Shown here piece by piece: positions 1 to 8,844 of a stretch of DNA of 36,915 nucleotides (position 1 is its first letter; the number at the start of each line of letters is the position of its first letter). The notes under the pieces are model-generated. The model ran no database searches, was not told the DNA's origin, and worked only from the letters and a program-made list of their open reading frames with translations. This DNA is from Phycisphaerae bacterium (lineage in GTDB: Bacteria; Planctomycetota; Phycisphaerae; UBA1845): positions 1 to 36,915 of the forward strand of contig JAJDEA010000034.1 in the NCBI GenBank assembly GCA_029260035.1. Direction: 5' to 3'. The translations under genes and the position numbers were made by a program.

Positions 1-292
1 GATGGGAGCCAAACATTTGGCATCTGATCATACCCCGAAATCTCGACCTTCAATAGCACATGCTGGCATATACAGCACACGACTACTCAATAATGTTTTT
101 ATCGTCTTCTCAGGTTTTTTTGTCAAGCGGGAAAAGCAAAAAAATGCAATCTTCTAAGAAGCCGCTTTTTCTGATACGAAACCGAGGAAACCGGGCGTGT
201 GAGTGTCTTATATTCGCCCGCTGGATCAGTATGCTGGTGCCCTCCGATATCGGTTTGAACGTGTATCGCGATGTGCCAACGCCACGGCTATC
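1..292. other. Left edge, no supported gene
   Basis: No reading frame here has a convincing start, ribosome site or recognisable product. The plus-strand frames crossing it run antisense into the gene at 293-874 and look like shadows. I see no tRNA or strong terminator. Confidence 0.4.
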
Positions 293-874
293 TCAATGGC
301 ACGAAAACTTCTTGCCGATGCCGCGAAGGAGTCGCCAGATCGGTTTATCTTTCGGCTTGGGCGTAGCCATTGCAAAAACGCAGGCCACATCGTCAGGGTT
401 CGTACTGCTGGCGATCAACTCCACATGAAGTGTCAACGGCTTGCCGGTAACGAAGGTGTCAAACATATGGATGGTGGCATCGAACCGATTGAGTGACGCA
501 TCTCTGGCGCCGACGGCGGTCGTCACTTGCGCGCTGATCTTGGAAAAATCGAGTTTCCAATCCTCACCTTTTGAAACAGTCTTGCACAGCCCCAAGTAAT
601 ATTCGTAGAGGAATTTCTTCAGGAATTTGGCGTCGATCTTGTGCTTGCCTTTTAGCTTGATCGCGAACACATAAGTGAAGTAGGTGTCTGATTCCGGGTT
701 GAACATGCCCGGCGCGAAGCGCAACTCCTCGAAACCCTGATACGCGAGCTTCGGGGCGAAAGTGAGTGGAAACTCGATTCGCTCATGGCGCCAATCGTCG
801 GGTGTCTTGGGCAAAAGCGACTCGCTGGTGTTTGCGATTCCCACGAACATCATGGCGATTAGTGATGCGGTCAT
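293..874 (-). CDS. Secreted hypothetical protein, 193 aa
   Basis: I do not recognise this family. The first 15 or so residues are short and hydrophobic (MTASLIAMMFVGIANT), consistent with a short signal peptide, so the product is probably exported. The rest is a soluble mixed-charge domain with no membrane segment, ending in a basic tail (WRLLRGIGKKFSCH) with one terminal cysteine. The ATG at 872-874 is preceded by GGAG at an 8-nt distance, which supports this start. It stands alone, leftward, upstream of the tRNA-Asp region. Nothing in the sequence suggests a catalytic site. Confidence 0.7.
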   Translation of the reverse strand: MTASLIAMMFVGIANTSESLLPKTPDDWRHERIEFPLTFAPKLAYQGFEELRFAPGMFNPESDTYFTYVFAIKLKGKHKIDAKFLKKFLYEYYLGLCKTVSKGEDWKLDFSKISAQVTTAVGARDASLNRFDATIHMFDTFVTGKPLTLHVELIASSTNPDDVACVFAMATPKPKDKPIWRLLRGIGKKFSCH

Positions 875-1168
875 TGGTAATGCTCCAAATGCAAGAAAAA
901 ATCCGGCTTGCCGCTTTTGATTCGGCGATCTGTCGGGCCTGCCTTTACGGCAATACCGGTGTCACCGCCCGTTCCCGTAGATATTCATGATTCTGATTCA
1001 TGCGTCAGTTCTTCCGCTATCGGCGTAGGAACACCGGCTACAACGCAGGAAGACATTATCGTAAGCAGAGATAGATACAAGAACGAGCCGAAGCAACGAA
1101 CGTGCCAATCGACTGTATGTAGGTTTGGAGCGGATTCTTGCAGGTTTCCCAAAAACCGCATTTCTGAA

Positions 1169-1242
<74 letters not shown>

Positions 1243-1701
1243 TCATTTAACTCACTACTCTCGCATTTGCGCGATGCATGCCGAAAAGTTCCAACCATCG
1301 CGCTAGCAAGTGTGGCGGAGAAATGAATTCATATCGTACCGGATCGCCGACGTCAAGGAACAACTTCCGCAGTTTCCTTGCCGATGAGCAAAATACGATG
1401 TTTGCAGGCATACTATCGGGCGTTTCAAAGATTCGATGGCAAACTCGCGACAAACCGATCGGTGCAAGAACTGATAACCAAAACTCTCGGGAGCCGCTTC
1501 CTTAAAGGGCTACGTTTTGCCGCTAGCCCTAACAAGGCAGCATATTGTTACGCCTTCCATGAAGCTGTTGATGCCGCCGGAAAACAACTATCCGCATCGA
1601 GCAGAACAACACCAGCACGATTCTGCAGCATCCCTTGCACAACTCTCCACTTGAAATGGAGGAAAGTCGCTACGACGAACTCTATAAGCGAGAATCGTGC
1701 T
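1243..1701. other. 459-bp region without a supported gene
   Basis: This lies between tRNA-Asp and the end of the ferredoxin gene. Open frames exist on both strands but have no recognisable product or ribosome site, and the longest plus-strand frame (from 1378) runs antisense through the ferredoxin gene. One hairpin (1506-1530) is listed separately. I see no other structure. Confidence 0.4.
1506..1530 (-). terminator. Hairpin downstream of the ferredoxin gene
   Basis: AGGGCTA and TAGCCCT form a 7-bp stem around an 11-nt loop. It lies about 170 nt beyond the fdxA stop. On the minus strand it is followed only by TTTAAGG, so it is a weak terminator candidate and may be an unrelated inverted repeat. 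Confidence 0.3.
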
Positions 1702-2040
1702 TTACCCTTCGAATGCATCCGGGCTGAGCAGGCTGCGCTTGTCGTCTTCCTTCGCGGCTGCGTCCGCGTCAGGCATCGGCTCTTTTTGAGAATCAATGAC
1801 CGGCCAATCCGCCCCATACTTGGCATTGATTTCGATGTAATCATTCCATTGTTCAGGAAGGTCTTCCTCTGCGAAAATTGCGGTAGTTGGGCACTCCGGC
1901 GGACAAAGCCCACAATCGATGCAGGTTTCCGGGTCAATCGCGAGGAAGTTGACACCTTCATGAAAACAGTCGACCGGGCAAACGGCGACGCAGTCGGTGT
2001 ATTTACAGTTAACGCAAGGCTCAGCGACAATATGGGCCAT
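1702..2040 (-). CDS. fdxA: 7Fe-8S ferredoxin
   Basis: Small soluble electron carrier with one [3Fe-4S] and one [4Fe-4S] cluster. Cysteines sit at 9, 12, 17, 21, 25, 40, 43, 46 and 50, including C40-x2-C-x2-C-x3-C-P. This matches the Azotobacter FdI / FdxA pattern displaced by one residue. The 112-aa length is normal, with an acidic C-terminal tail typical of the family. The ATG at 2038-2040 has GGAG about 9 nt upstream. It is a single gene divergent from murJ. The redox partner cannot be told from the neighbourhood. Confidence 0.93.
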   Translation of the reverse strand: MAHIVAEPCVNCKYTDCVAVCPVDCFHEGVNFLAIDPETCIDCGLCPPECPTTAIFAEEDLPEQWNDYIEINAKYGADWPVIDSQKEPMPDADAAAKEDDKRSLLSPDAFEG

Positions 2041-2354
2041 TGGCCAGGTCTCCGTTAGAAATTAGATTCACCACATGCTAACCATTACGGTAGCGTTTGG
2101 TAATCGCTTGAGCCATTTTGTCAACCGAAAAAATCGAATTCCGTATCGACTGGAGCCGATTCGCCTGAAAACTCGACTAAATGAGAGGTAGCCGTGAGCA
2201 GTCGAGCTGGTGTAGAGATAGCTCATCTTGACCGTAGCGCCCGGAATCAGGTTTCATTGATACGCTTTCGGGATTTACGGCTGGCTACGGTTTTTCGCTT
2301 CAAGAACCGCCTCATGGTTGTGTTTATGCCGTCGATTCTCAATCGTGGATTAGG
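2041..2354. other. Divergent intergenic region fdxA-murJ
   Basis: This 314-bp gap separates two divergent genes and should hold both promoters. A perfect TTGACA hexamer faces fdxA near 2118-2123, but I find no good -10 at 16-18 nt, so I do not call a promoter. No small gene is convincing. Confidence 0.35.
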
Positions 2355-2369
2355 ATGTGTTGGACGCCT

Positions 2370-3899
2370 ATGCCCAAGCGACTCCTGGAATCAGCCCGAC
2401 TTATAGCCTTCTTGACCCTGGGTTCTCGCCTGTTGGGTCTGGTGCGGGAGTGCGTGTTCAGCCGGGTGTTTGGTACGTCAACCCTCCTCTCAGCGTTTCG
2501 AATTGCCTGGATGGTCCCCAATCTAGCTCGTCGACTTTTCGGCGAGGGTGCGCTCTCGGCTGCCACAATTCCAATCTTGACCGAGCACCTTAAGACCAAG
2601 GGCGATGTCTCTGCACGAAAGCTCGTCGGGTCGCTCCTTACGGTACTGATTGTCTCGCTTGTGGGGCTTGTCCTCGTCGGCGAGGGCGTTGTGGGAGTTT
2701 TGCGTCTGTTCAGCGACGACGAGGCACTCAGTCTTGTAGGATTACTGCTGCCTTACATGGTGATGATTTGCACCGTCGCGGTGGCTAGCGGTGTCTTGAA
2801 CGTAAAGGGCCATTTCGCAACGCCCGCAGCCCTGCCAATGGTCCTCAACGTCGCGGTCATTGTCGGCACGTTGTACGGTGCGTATGAACTCGATCTAACA
2901 GGCCTTGGCCTTGCCAAAGTCATCTGTGTTTCCGCGCTCGTTGGCGGATTCATTCAGGTAGTCGCGACAGGGTGGGCGCTTCGAGCGGTTTCCTTTTTTC
3001 CAATTTTCGGCAGCGCGTGGAGCGACCCGCAGGTTCGCCGTGTGGTCACCCTCATGGGGCCTATGGTTCTGGGGCTTTCTGTCGTTCAGATTAATTCGCT
3101 GGCGGATTATCTCATCGCATATTTGTTTATTGAGGCTGACGGAGTCCGAGTCGGGCCAGCGGTGTTGGGATTTGCACAATATTTGTATCAGCTGCCTTTG
3201 GGGGTGTTTGGCATCGCCATTGCGACAGCCATTTTCCCGATGCTATCCGAACAAGCTGTGGAGAAGGATCACGAGGAACTTGGCCGAATCGTGACTCGTG
3301 GGCTTAGGCTTGGATTGTTCATTTCTATCCCTGCTACCGTTGGACTCATGTTCGTCGCGACGCCCCTGGTGGCTGCGCTGTATGAAGGAGGGGAGTTTAA
3401 GTCCAACTCGACAGCCCGCGTTGCGGGAACGCTTGTTGTTTACAGTGCCGGGTTGGTGGCGTTTTTCGTTCAACATATTGTGATTCGGGTTTTTTATGCG
3501 ATGCACGACAGTCGAACGCCGGCGCGTGTGGCGGTGTACATGGTCTTGCTAAACCTGGCTCTCAATTTAGTGCTCGTTTTCATACTTGAAGAGCGGGGCC
3601 TGGCTTTGTCGACGGTTGTTTGTGCGTTTATTCAAGTGTTTTGGCTTACCTTGCTGCTTCGTCGCAAGACGGCAGGAATCGATTGGTCAAGTGTTCTCGG
3701 CCTCGGTTGTCGCATAACGATTGGCGCTGGTGCAATGCTGGCGGCATTATTTGTCGCGGACATATTCGTGCTTGGGGCTATGTTTTCCGATCAACGCCCC
3801 GCGACAGCCCTTTGCGTTTTTGTTCCGCTTGGTGTTGGCGTCTATGTTGTCGCGGCGCGCATTTTGAGAATCGACGAACTCCGGCAAGTGCTGCGATAG
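2370..3899 (+). CDS. murJ: Lipid II flippase MurJ (MviN family)
   Basis: Polytopic inner-membrane protein that flips the peptidoglycan precursor lipid II to the periplasmic side. The N-terminus (RLIAFLTLGSRLLGLVRE, then FRIAWMVPNLARRLFGEGAL) carries the conserved MurJ first-helix and loop sequences, including the functionally important basic residues. About 14 hydrophobic segments follow, and at 509 residues the length is standard. I chose the ATG at 2370 because it places MPKRLLESARL at the family's usual N-terminus, with GGA 5 nt upstream. An in-frame ATG at 2355 would add five residues. The gene is monocistronic as far as visible. Its presence implies that the organism makes peptidoglycan. 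Confidence 0.95.
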   Translation: MPKRLLESARLIAFLTLGSRLLGLVRECVFSRVFGTSTLLSAFRIAWMVPNLARRLFGEGALSAATIPILTEHLKTKGDVSARKLVGSLLTVLIVSLVGLVLVGEGVVGVLRLFSDDEALSLVGLLLPYMVMICTVAVASGVLNVKGHFATPAALPMVLNVAVIVGTLYGAYELDLTGLGLAKVICVSALVGGFIQVVATGWALRAVSFFPIFGSAWSDPQVRRVVTLMGPMVLGLSVVQINSLADYLIAYLFIEADGVRVGPAVLGFAQYLYQLPLGVFGIAIATAIFPMLSEQAVEKDHEELGRIVTRGLRLGLFISIPATVGLMFVATPLVAALYEGGEFKSNSTARVAGTLVVYSAGLVAFFVQHIVIRVFYAMHDSRTPARVAVYMVLLNLALNLVLVFILEERGLALSTVVCAFIQVFWLTLLLRRKTAGIDWSSVLGLGCRITIGAGAMLAALFVADIFVLGAMFSDQRPATALCVFVPLGVGVYVVAARILRIDELRQVLR

Positions 3900-4053
3900 A
3901 ACAAGCTCTGTAAGCTGCCGAGGGTTGCGCAAATCAAGGTTGAAATCGGAATGTCTGTCGAAGAAGGTCCGGCGCCCTCTCAGCCGACAGCTCGCAACGC
4001 CTGGAGAATTGTGTAGGTCTATTGGATCGGGTGCGTAGCGGCTTGAAGTCTAA

Positions 4054-4563
4054 TTACGGGGCGACTCGCGTAATAGTAGGCGGCTGTTTTGTACGGAACA
4101 CCATTTCCCTTGTGACTGTATAAACAACGTACACGGTGCCATTTGGTCTTGGGTGTTCTGTCAGATCGATGAGGAGATCCACTACGAGGTCATCGTCTTC
4201 GTCCTCGTCATGGAATACATCACTGAACTCCTCCACTTCTAGGAACTCGAGTCTGCGGTCTACTCTGCATTCCTCAGGGTTATTCACGAATTCAATCACA
4301 ATCCTTGATTTGGCTTGATCATAATCGATACGATCAATGTAACTCACATAGCCACCCGTGATTCGATCTTCCAATGTCACTCTGTTAATCGGGTTTCCAC
4401 GCCAGATTACCCTGGCCGCTCGCCCAAGTGGCCAAAGATTAAGCAGAATCAGCAGGAACCACAGGTTTCCATCCATCGCCCTTTCTACCGCAACTACTGT
4501 TATACCGATGGCCCCGACTGCAATAAGAATAAGATAGACCATTCTCTTCATGGTCATAATCAT
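4054..4563 (-). CDS. Small two-TM membrane protein, hypothetical
   Basis: I do not recognise this protein. From the chosen start it has two hydrophobic segments (VYLILIAVGAIGITVVAVE and LWFLLILLNLWPLGRAARV), then a cytoplasmic-looking domain of about 110 residues with an acidic patch (FHDEDEDDDL). The open frame extends upstream to a TTG at 4689, but those residues look non-native. Several closely spaced ATGs (4563, 4557, 4551, 4542) are possible starts and none has a good ribosome site. It lies in the same direction as, and downstream of, queG at 4694-5725. Confidence 0.6.
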   Translation of the reverse strand: MIMTMKRMVYLILIAVGAIGITVVAVERAMDGNLWFLLILLNLWPLGRAARVIWRGNPINRVTLEDRITGGYVSYIDRIDYDQAKSRIVIEFVNNPEECRVDRRLEFLEVEEFSDVFHDEDEDDDLVVDLLIDLTEHPRPNGTVYVVYTVTREMVFRTKQPPTITRVAP

Positions 4564-4693
4564 AGGCTCAAAGTGAAGGTTTACCCATCCCCCTTCAGTG
4601 GCCCGGTGAAGACACCTACCGATTACTATATTGGAGATGACCAATTGTCTTACGCAAATCGTTCCTTTCTCTAAGTTATTGTAAGACAAGAAT

Positions 4694-5725
4694 TTATGAC
4701 GTGTTTGAAAGTGCGATTCGGGCGTTGCGCTTTAGCATGTCGAGCTTTGCTCGCTTGACTGCGCTCTTGCGGAACGTCTTGCGGTAATCTTCGATGGTCC
4801 AATTCAGGAGGGCTTCAAGAGGGACACGCACTCGTTGGCCTTGGGTTCGAAATCGTTCGTCGATTGTCATTGGCATGTCGCGATTGAACGGGCACACCTC
4901 CTGGCACACATCACAGCCGAAGAGCCAATCGCCCATCCTGGCCTGAAGATCGTCTCGAATGTCGCTTCGATGTTCGATGGTTAAATAACTGATGCACTTA
5001 CTCGCATCCATTTCGTATGGGCCGATGAACGCGTCGGTGGGGCAAGCATCCAAACAGGCAGTACACGATCCACAATGGTCCGTCGTGGGTTCATCCGGCG
5101 CGATGTTCAGCGTCGTCACAATCTCACCAAGGAAGAAATAGCTGCCAAGATGGCGATTGAGCACCAACGTGTTTTTGCCGATCCATCCGATCCCTGCTGA
5201 GGCTGCGACTTCGCGCTCGAGGATGGGGACTGTGTCAACGCATACTTTCGCATCGAACGGCTGATCGCAATGGCGCCTAAGGTCGTCGACGAATTGAAAG
5301 AGCTTGTCCTTGAGCACGATGTGATAGTCTTCTCCCCACGCGTACATGGCGACTCGACCAGTCGGGCCTGAGTTTTCCTTTTCGGCTTCCGCCGGCTCTT
5401 GATCAGATGGCTGGCCCTGTCCGGTGGTTTGAGAATTACTCGCAGGCTGACCGTAGACTTTGCCGATCACGATCACGCTGCTAGCCCCTTCGAGCAGTTT
5501 TGTCGGGTCGGTTCGCCTGTCGAAATGGTTGTGGAGGTAGTCCATGGATCCTGCATGGCCTTTGGCGAGCCAATCGCGGACGTACTCAGCCCGTTCGATG
5601 GGGGCAGCCGATGCGATTCCGCAGCAATCGAATCCGGCTTTCGCAGCCAGTTGCTTGATGGTTCGGCTGAGCAGTTCGGGGGCCATGAACGCATGGTATA
5701 GCCTTGAACGGTCAAGTGTAGGCAT
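4694..5725 (-). CDS. queG: Epoxyqueuosine reductase QueG
   Basis: Cobalamin- and Fe-S-dependent enzyme that reduces epoxyqueuosine to queuosine at tRNA position 34. Diagnostic features are the N-terminal GFDCCGIA and HAGSMDYL motifs, the central VDTVPILEREVAASAGIGWI active-site region, and two ferredoxin-like [4Fe-4S] motifs, CGSCTACLDACP and CDVCQEVCPFN. Queuosine tRNAs include tRNA-Asp, which is also in this window. An unusual hydrophilic Gln/Glu/Ser-rich insert of about 25 residues follows the VIVIGKVYGQP strand. The frame stays open to 5875, but that extension looks non-native; ATGs at 5725 and 5686 are the likely starts, neither with a clear ribosome site. Confidence 0.93.
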   Translation of the reverse strand: MPTLDRSRLYHAFMAPELLSRTIKQLAAKAGFDCCGIASAAPIERAEYVRDWLAKGHAGSMDYLHNHFDRRTDPTKLLEGASSVIVIGKVYGQPASNSQTTGQGQPSDQEPAEAEKENSGPTGRVAMYAWGEDYHIVLKDKLFQFVDDLRRHCDQPFDAKVCVDTVPILEREVAASAGIGWIGKNTLVLNRHLGSYFFLGEIVTTLNIAPDEPTTDHCGSCTACLDACPTDAFIGPYEMDASKCISYLTIEHRSDIRDDLQARMGDWLFGCDVCQEVCPFNRDMPMTIDERFRTQGQRVRVPLEALLNWTIEDYRKTFRKSAVKRAKLDMLKRNARIALSNTS

Positions 5726-5906
5726 CGAAACCGGGTTTTTTTGAGTGTAAGGCGTCGCGAGAGGTTGCGTAGGTTCATAATGAGGAGGGTAGTGTTTGAC
5801 GGTGTCTTGCCAGCTTGTTAGCTTCGCTGTGCTATTCGGGTACGGTGGTGTTCGCGAAGCTCCTTGTTCTTCCAAGAACTGATTATTCCAAACGGACGAC
5901 TCAGAA

Positions 5907-6341
5907 ATGTTTAACTATGACTGGTTTCATGGGCTTGCGTTTCAGCAGCAGATTGAAGAGGCGAAGGCTCGGTGCGTTCATAATCAATACCCGGATGTAA
6001 CGCCGGACAAGTGGGAAAAACGACCGGACATTGTGACCTTTCAATCGGAATTGGAAATTCGCACGCTGCTCTACCTGCGGGACGGTTTTAGCTACGAAAT
6101 CCGTGCGATTGCAGAGGTCGAGAGCAGGTCGCACCTGGTGTTCGAATGCGAGCCTGTCGAGGAGCGGTACAAAGTCGGGGCTTTTGTTATCACCGTTCCT
6201 TTTGAAGAAGTCGCGCGTGTCGAGGTCTTTGCGGTTCATCCGACCGAAAAGCCCGACGACATGCCTCAGATCACGGGTTTCCGCCAGTCGCCCGAGGGGC
6301 CTGTTCCGGCTGACCCCGCTGCGCCCAAGCCTTCCAGATGA
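5907..6341 (+). CDS. Conserved-looking hypothetical protein, 144 aa
   Basis: I do not recognise this family. The protein is soluble and acidic, with alternating beta-strand-like segments (VTFQSELEIRTLLYLRDGFS, YKVGAFVITVPFEEVARVEV) and a Pro/Ala-rich C-terminal tail. It has no signal peptide or membrane segment. The ATG at 5907 has no strong ribosome site. It is divergent from queG (182 nt apart) and lies upstream of priA in the same direction, with a 142-nt gap. A wholly opposite minus-strand frame is judged to be a shadow. Confidence 0.62.
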   Translation: MFNYDWFHGLAFQQQIEEAKARCVHNQYPDVTPDKWEKRPDIVTFQSELEIRTLLYLRDGFSYEIRAIAEVESRSHLVFECEPVEERYKVGAFVITVPFEEVARVEVFAVHPTEKPDDMPQITGFRQSPEGPVPADPAAPKPSR

Positions 6342-6483
6342 GAATTCTGTATTGCGCTTCGTCAGATGGGCACCCATGCAGCCGTGGCGGTGCTTACGTG
6401 ATGGGGGCATAATCCCTCGATAAAGTTGCGAGCAGTCAAGTGTCGCGGCGAAGCGCTTTCGTGAGCAAAAGGAGATAGGTGCT

Positions 6484-8778
6484 GTGGGAACAAGAAGCCG
6501 TTCCGTCAAGGAAACGGGTTTTCTTTGGGTTGAAGAAGGCGAACCTCATCAAGGAGTCATTGCCGAGGTCGCACCGCTTCGGCCGGTTTACCGTACCTAT
6601 TCCTATTCCGTTCCAAGTTCGATCGAAGACGCTGTCAGCATAGGGCGACACGTTGAGATTCCTATGGGAAAGCGCGGGCGCGAAACGACCGGGTTCGTCG
6701 TTGGGTTGGACAAGCGCACCTGGGATGGCACGCTTCGCCCGATCAAAAGTGTCGTCAATGAGCCTTGCTCGCTGTCGCCTGAACTTGTTGAGCTTGGAAG
6801 AAACATAGCCGAGCACTACGCAAGCCCATTAGGCCTCACTCTTAAGGCGATGATGCCCACCGCGGTAAGAGAGGGGCGGGGTTTGCGCGTCGTTCGCTAT
6901 GCGCGTTTAGCGCAATCTTTGGAGAGCATTCAATCCGACGGGTCGAGGTTGACTACGCAACGAAAAGCGCTACTCGATGCGCTTGCGTGCCAAGATGATG
7001 CCGTCAACGTGTCTGTGCTGCTTTCGGCCGCCGGTGTCTCCGACGCTGTCTTGCGCGGTGCGATCAAACAAGGCTGGGTTGAAATCGAAGAGAGGAAGGA
7101 GTTTCGAGAGACGCAGGAGGATCCCGTCGATCGCATCGAGCCGGTTTTTGAATTGAGTGACGAGCAGGCGTCGGCTATTGAACACATTCGGGCGAGAATC
7201 GATTCGGGTCAGTTTTCCGCCTCACTGCTTTTTGGGGTGAGCGGGTCCGGCAAGACCGAAGTCTATGTCCGAGCGATTCGGCATGCCCTCGCGCAGGGTA
7301 AGCAGGCTATTCTGTTGGTCCCCGAGATCGCCTTGACGACGCAATTGGTACGGCGATTGGCCGCGCGGTTTGAATCCGTTGCGGTAAACCACAGTGGTCT
7401 GACCGGCGTGCAGCGGTCACGCATTTGGCAGCAAATCGAAGCCGGCGAGAAGAATGTCGTTATCGGCACGCGCAGCGCTGTCTTTGCTCCCTGTCCGAAT
7501 CTCGGCCTGATATGCGTGGATGAGGAGCAGGAAGCCAGCTATAAAAACCTGCAGACCCCACGATTTCACGTTCGCGATGTTGCGATCATGCGAGCGCAGA
7601 AACTTGGTATTCCTGTTGTGTTAGGTTCCGCGACGCCGTCCGTGGAGGTTTGGTATCGGAGCGAGGTGCATCGTGATTATGACAGGATAACGCTGCCGAA
7701 ACGAATCAATGGGCTGCCCATGCCGAAGGTGCATTTGGTTGACATGAAGCTGGAAACAGCGGAATTGAAACGGCAAGTGGTGCTGTCTCGCGCGATGGAG
7801 CGACTGCTCGGTCGAACGCTTGACCGGGATGAACAGGCCATCATTTTGATGAATAGGCGGGGATTTGCGTCTCGTTCGCACTGTCCGGCGTGCGGCTTAG
7901 GGGTGATGTGTCCGAATTGCCAGGTTGGAATGGTTGTGCATAGTACGTCGAACGAGTCGATTTGCCATTACTGCCGGACCCGCGTCCCTACGCCAACCCA
8001 TTGTAATGATCCAACTTGCGGGGCGAAACTGATTCGACTGGGTAGCGGGACGCAGCGTATCGAGGAGGTTCTCGCAGAGCTATTCCCGAAAGCTCGCGTT
8101 CGCCGAGTTGATAGCGACACGATGAAGCATCGCTCTCATTATGAATCACTTGTGTCGGATTTCGAGTCGCACGAAGTTGATGTTTTGGTGGGGACGCAAA
8201 TGATTGCGAAGGGGCTTGATTTTTCAAACGTGTCCTTTGTTGGGGTGATCGGCGCCGACGCGCTGAACTTGTCGAGTGACTTTCGTGCGGAAGAGCGTTT
8301 GTTTCAGCTTGTCACACAGGTGGCTGGGCGAGCGGGTCGGGCTGGCAAAGCAGGAGAAGTCGTTGTGCAAACCACGACGCCCGAGCTGCGCTCGCTTCGG
8401 TGTGCGTTGACTCACGATTACGAGAGTTTCGTGCAAGAGGAATTGAAGGCACGAGAGGCCGTCGGATTCCCGCCTTATGGCCGATTGGCGAGGTTGGTTC
8501 TTTCGCACGAACGAGAAGCCTTGGTCGATTCCGAAGCATCTGCACTCGCAGGCAGGATTCAATCCATGATTGCATCAAAGGGGCTAGCCGTTGATGTTCT
8601 CGGCCCCAATGCGTGCCCGTTGCGTAGGCTTCAGGGGAAGTATCGGGTTGATATTCTTTTGCGAACGTCTCATGTTTCTGTTCTCTATAAGATCATGAAT
8701 CACTTGTCGGCGACGCATGCTCTTAGAACCAAGGCGAGGTCACTGGTCGTGGATGTCGATCCCGTGTCGCTGTCTTAA
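6484..8778 (+). CDS. priA: Primosomal replication-restart helicase PriA
   Basis: Superfamily 2 3'-5' DNA helicase that reloads the replisome at stalled forks. The N-terminal DNA-binding domain (PLRPVYRTYSYSVP) is followed by Walker A GVSGSGKTE near residue 250, the Walker B box CVDEEQEASYKN near 345, and a Zn-binding module near 466-530 (CPACG, CPNC, CHYC, CGA cysteines). The C-terminal helicase motifs include VGTQMIAKGLDF and QVAGRAGRAG. Length 764 is close to E. coli PriA (732). The Walker B box reads DEEQ where the proteins I know read DEEH. The start is a GTG with AAAGGAG 9 nt upstream, a strong ribosome site that decides it. Confidence 0.97.
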   Translation: MGTRSRSVKETGFLWVEEGEPHQGVIAEVAPLRPVYRTYSYSVPSSIEDAVSIGRHVEIPMGKRGRETTGFVVGLDKRTWDGTLRPIKSVVNEPCSLSPELVELGRNIAEHYASPLGLTLKAMMPTAVREGRGLRVVRYARLAQSLESIQSDGSRLTTQRKALLDALACQDDAVNVSVLLSAAGVSDAVLRGAIKQGWVEIEERKEFRETQEDPVDRIEPVFELSDEQASAIEHIRARIDSGQFSASLLFGVSGSGKTEVYVRAIRHALAQGKQAILLVPEIALTTQLVRRLAARFESVAVNHSGLTGVQRSRIWQQIEAGEKNVVIGTRSAVFAPCPNLGLICVDEEQEASYKNLQTPRFHVRDVAIMRAQKLGIPVVLGSATPSVEVWYRSEVHRDYDRITLPKRINGLPMPKVHLVDMKLETAELKRQVVLSRAMERLLGRTLDRDEQAIILMNRRGFASRSHCPACGLGVMCPNCQVGMVVHSTSNESICHYCRTRVPTPTHCNDPTCGAKLIRLGSGTQRIEEVLAELFPKARVRRVDSDTMKHRSHYESLVSDFESHEVDVLVGTQMIAKGLDFSNVSFVGVIGADALNLSSDFRAEERLFQLVTQVAGRAGRAGKAGEVVVQTTTPELRSLRCALTHDYESFVQEELKAREAVGFPPYGRLARLVLSHEREALVDSEASALAGRIQSMIASKGLAVDVLGPNACPLRRLQGKYRVDILLRTSHVSVLYKIMNHLSATHALRTKARSLVVDVDPVSLS

Positions 8779-8844
8779 AGAGCAGGGTCGCATTCGCCGG
8801 ATCAGTTTCCGTTTTAACAAAGACGTGACGGAAGAAAATGCCGA

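Noticed and set aside
1378..2058. 226-residue plus-strand frame
   Set aside because: It runs antisense through the ferredoxin gene, whose cysteine pattern is unmistakable. The plus frame has no recognisable domain.
5901..6509. 202-residue minus-strand frame
   Set aside because: It lies opposite the 144-residue gene and the priA start, and has no ribosome site or family features.
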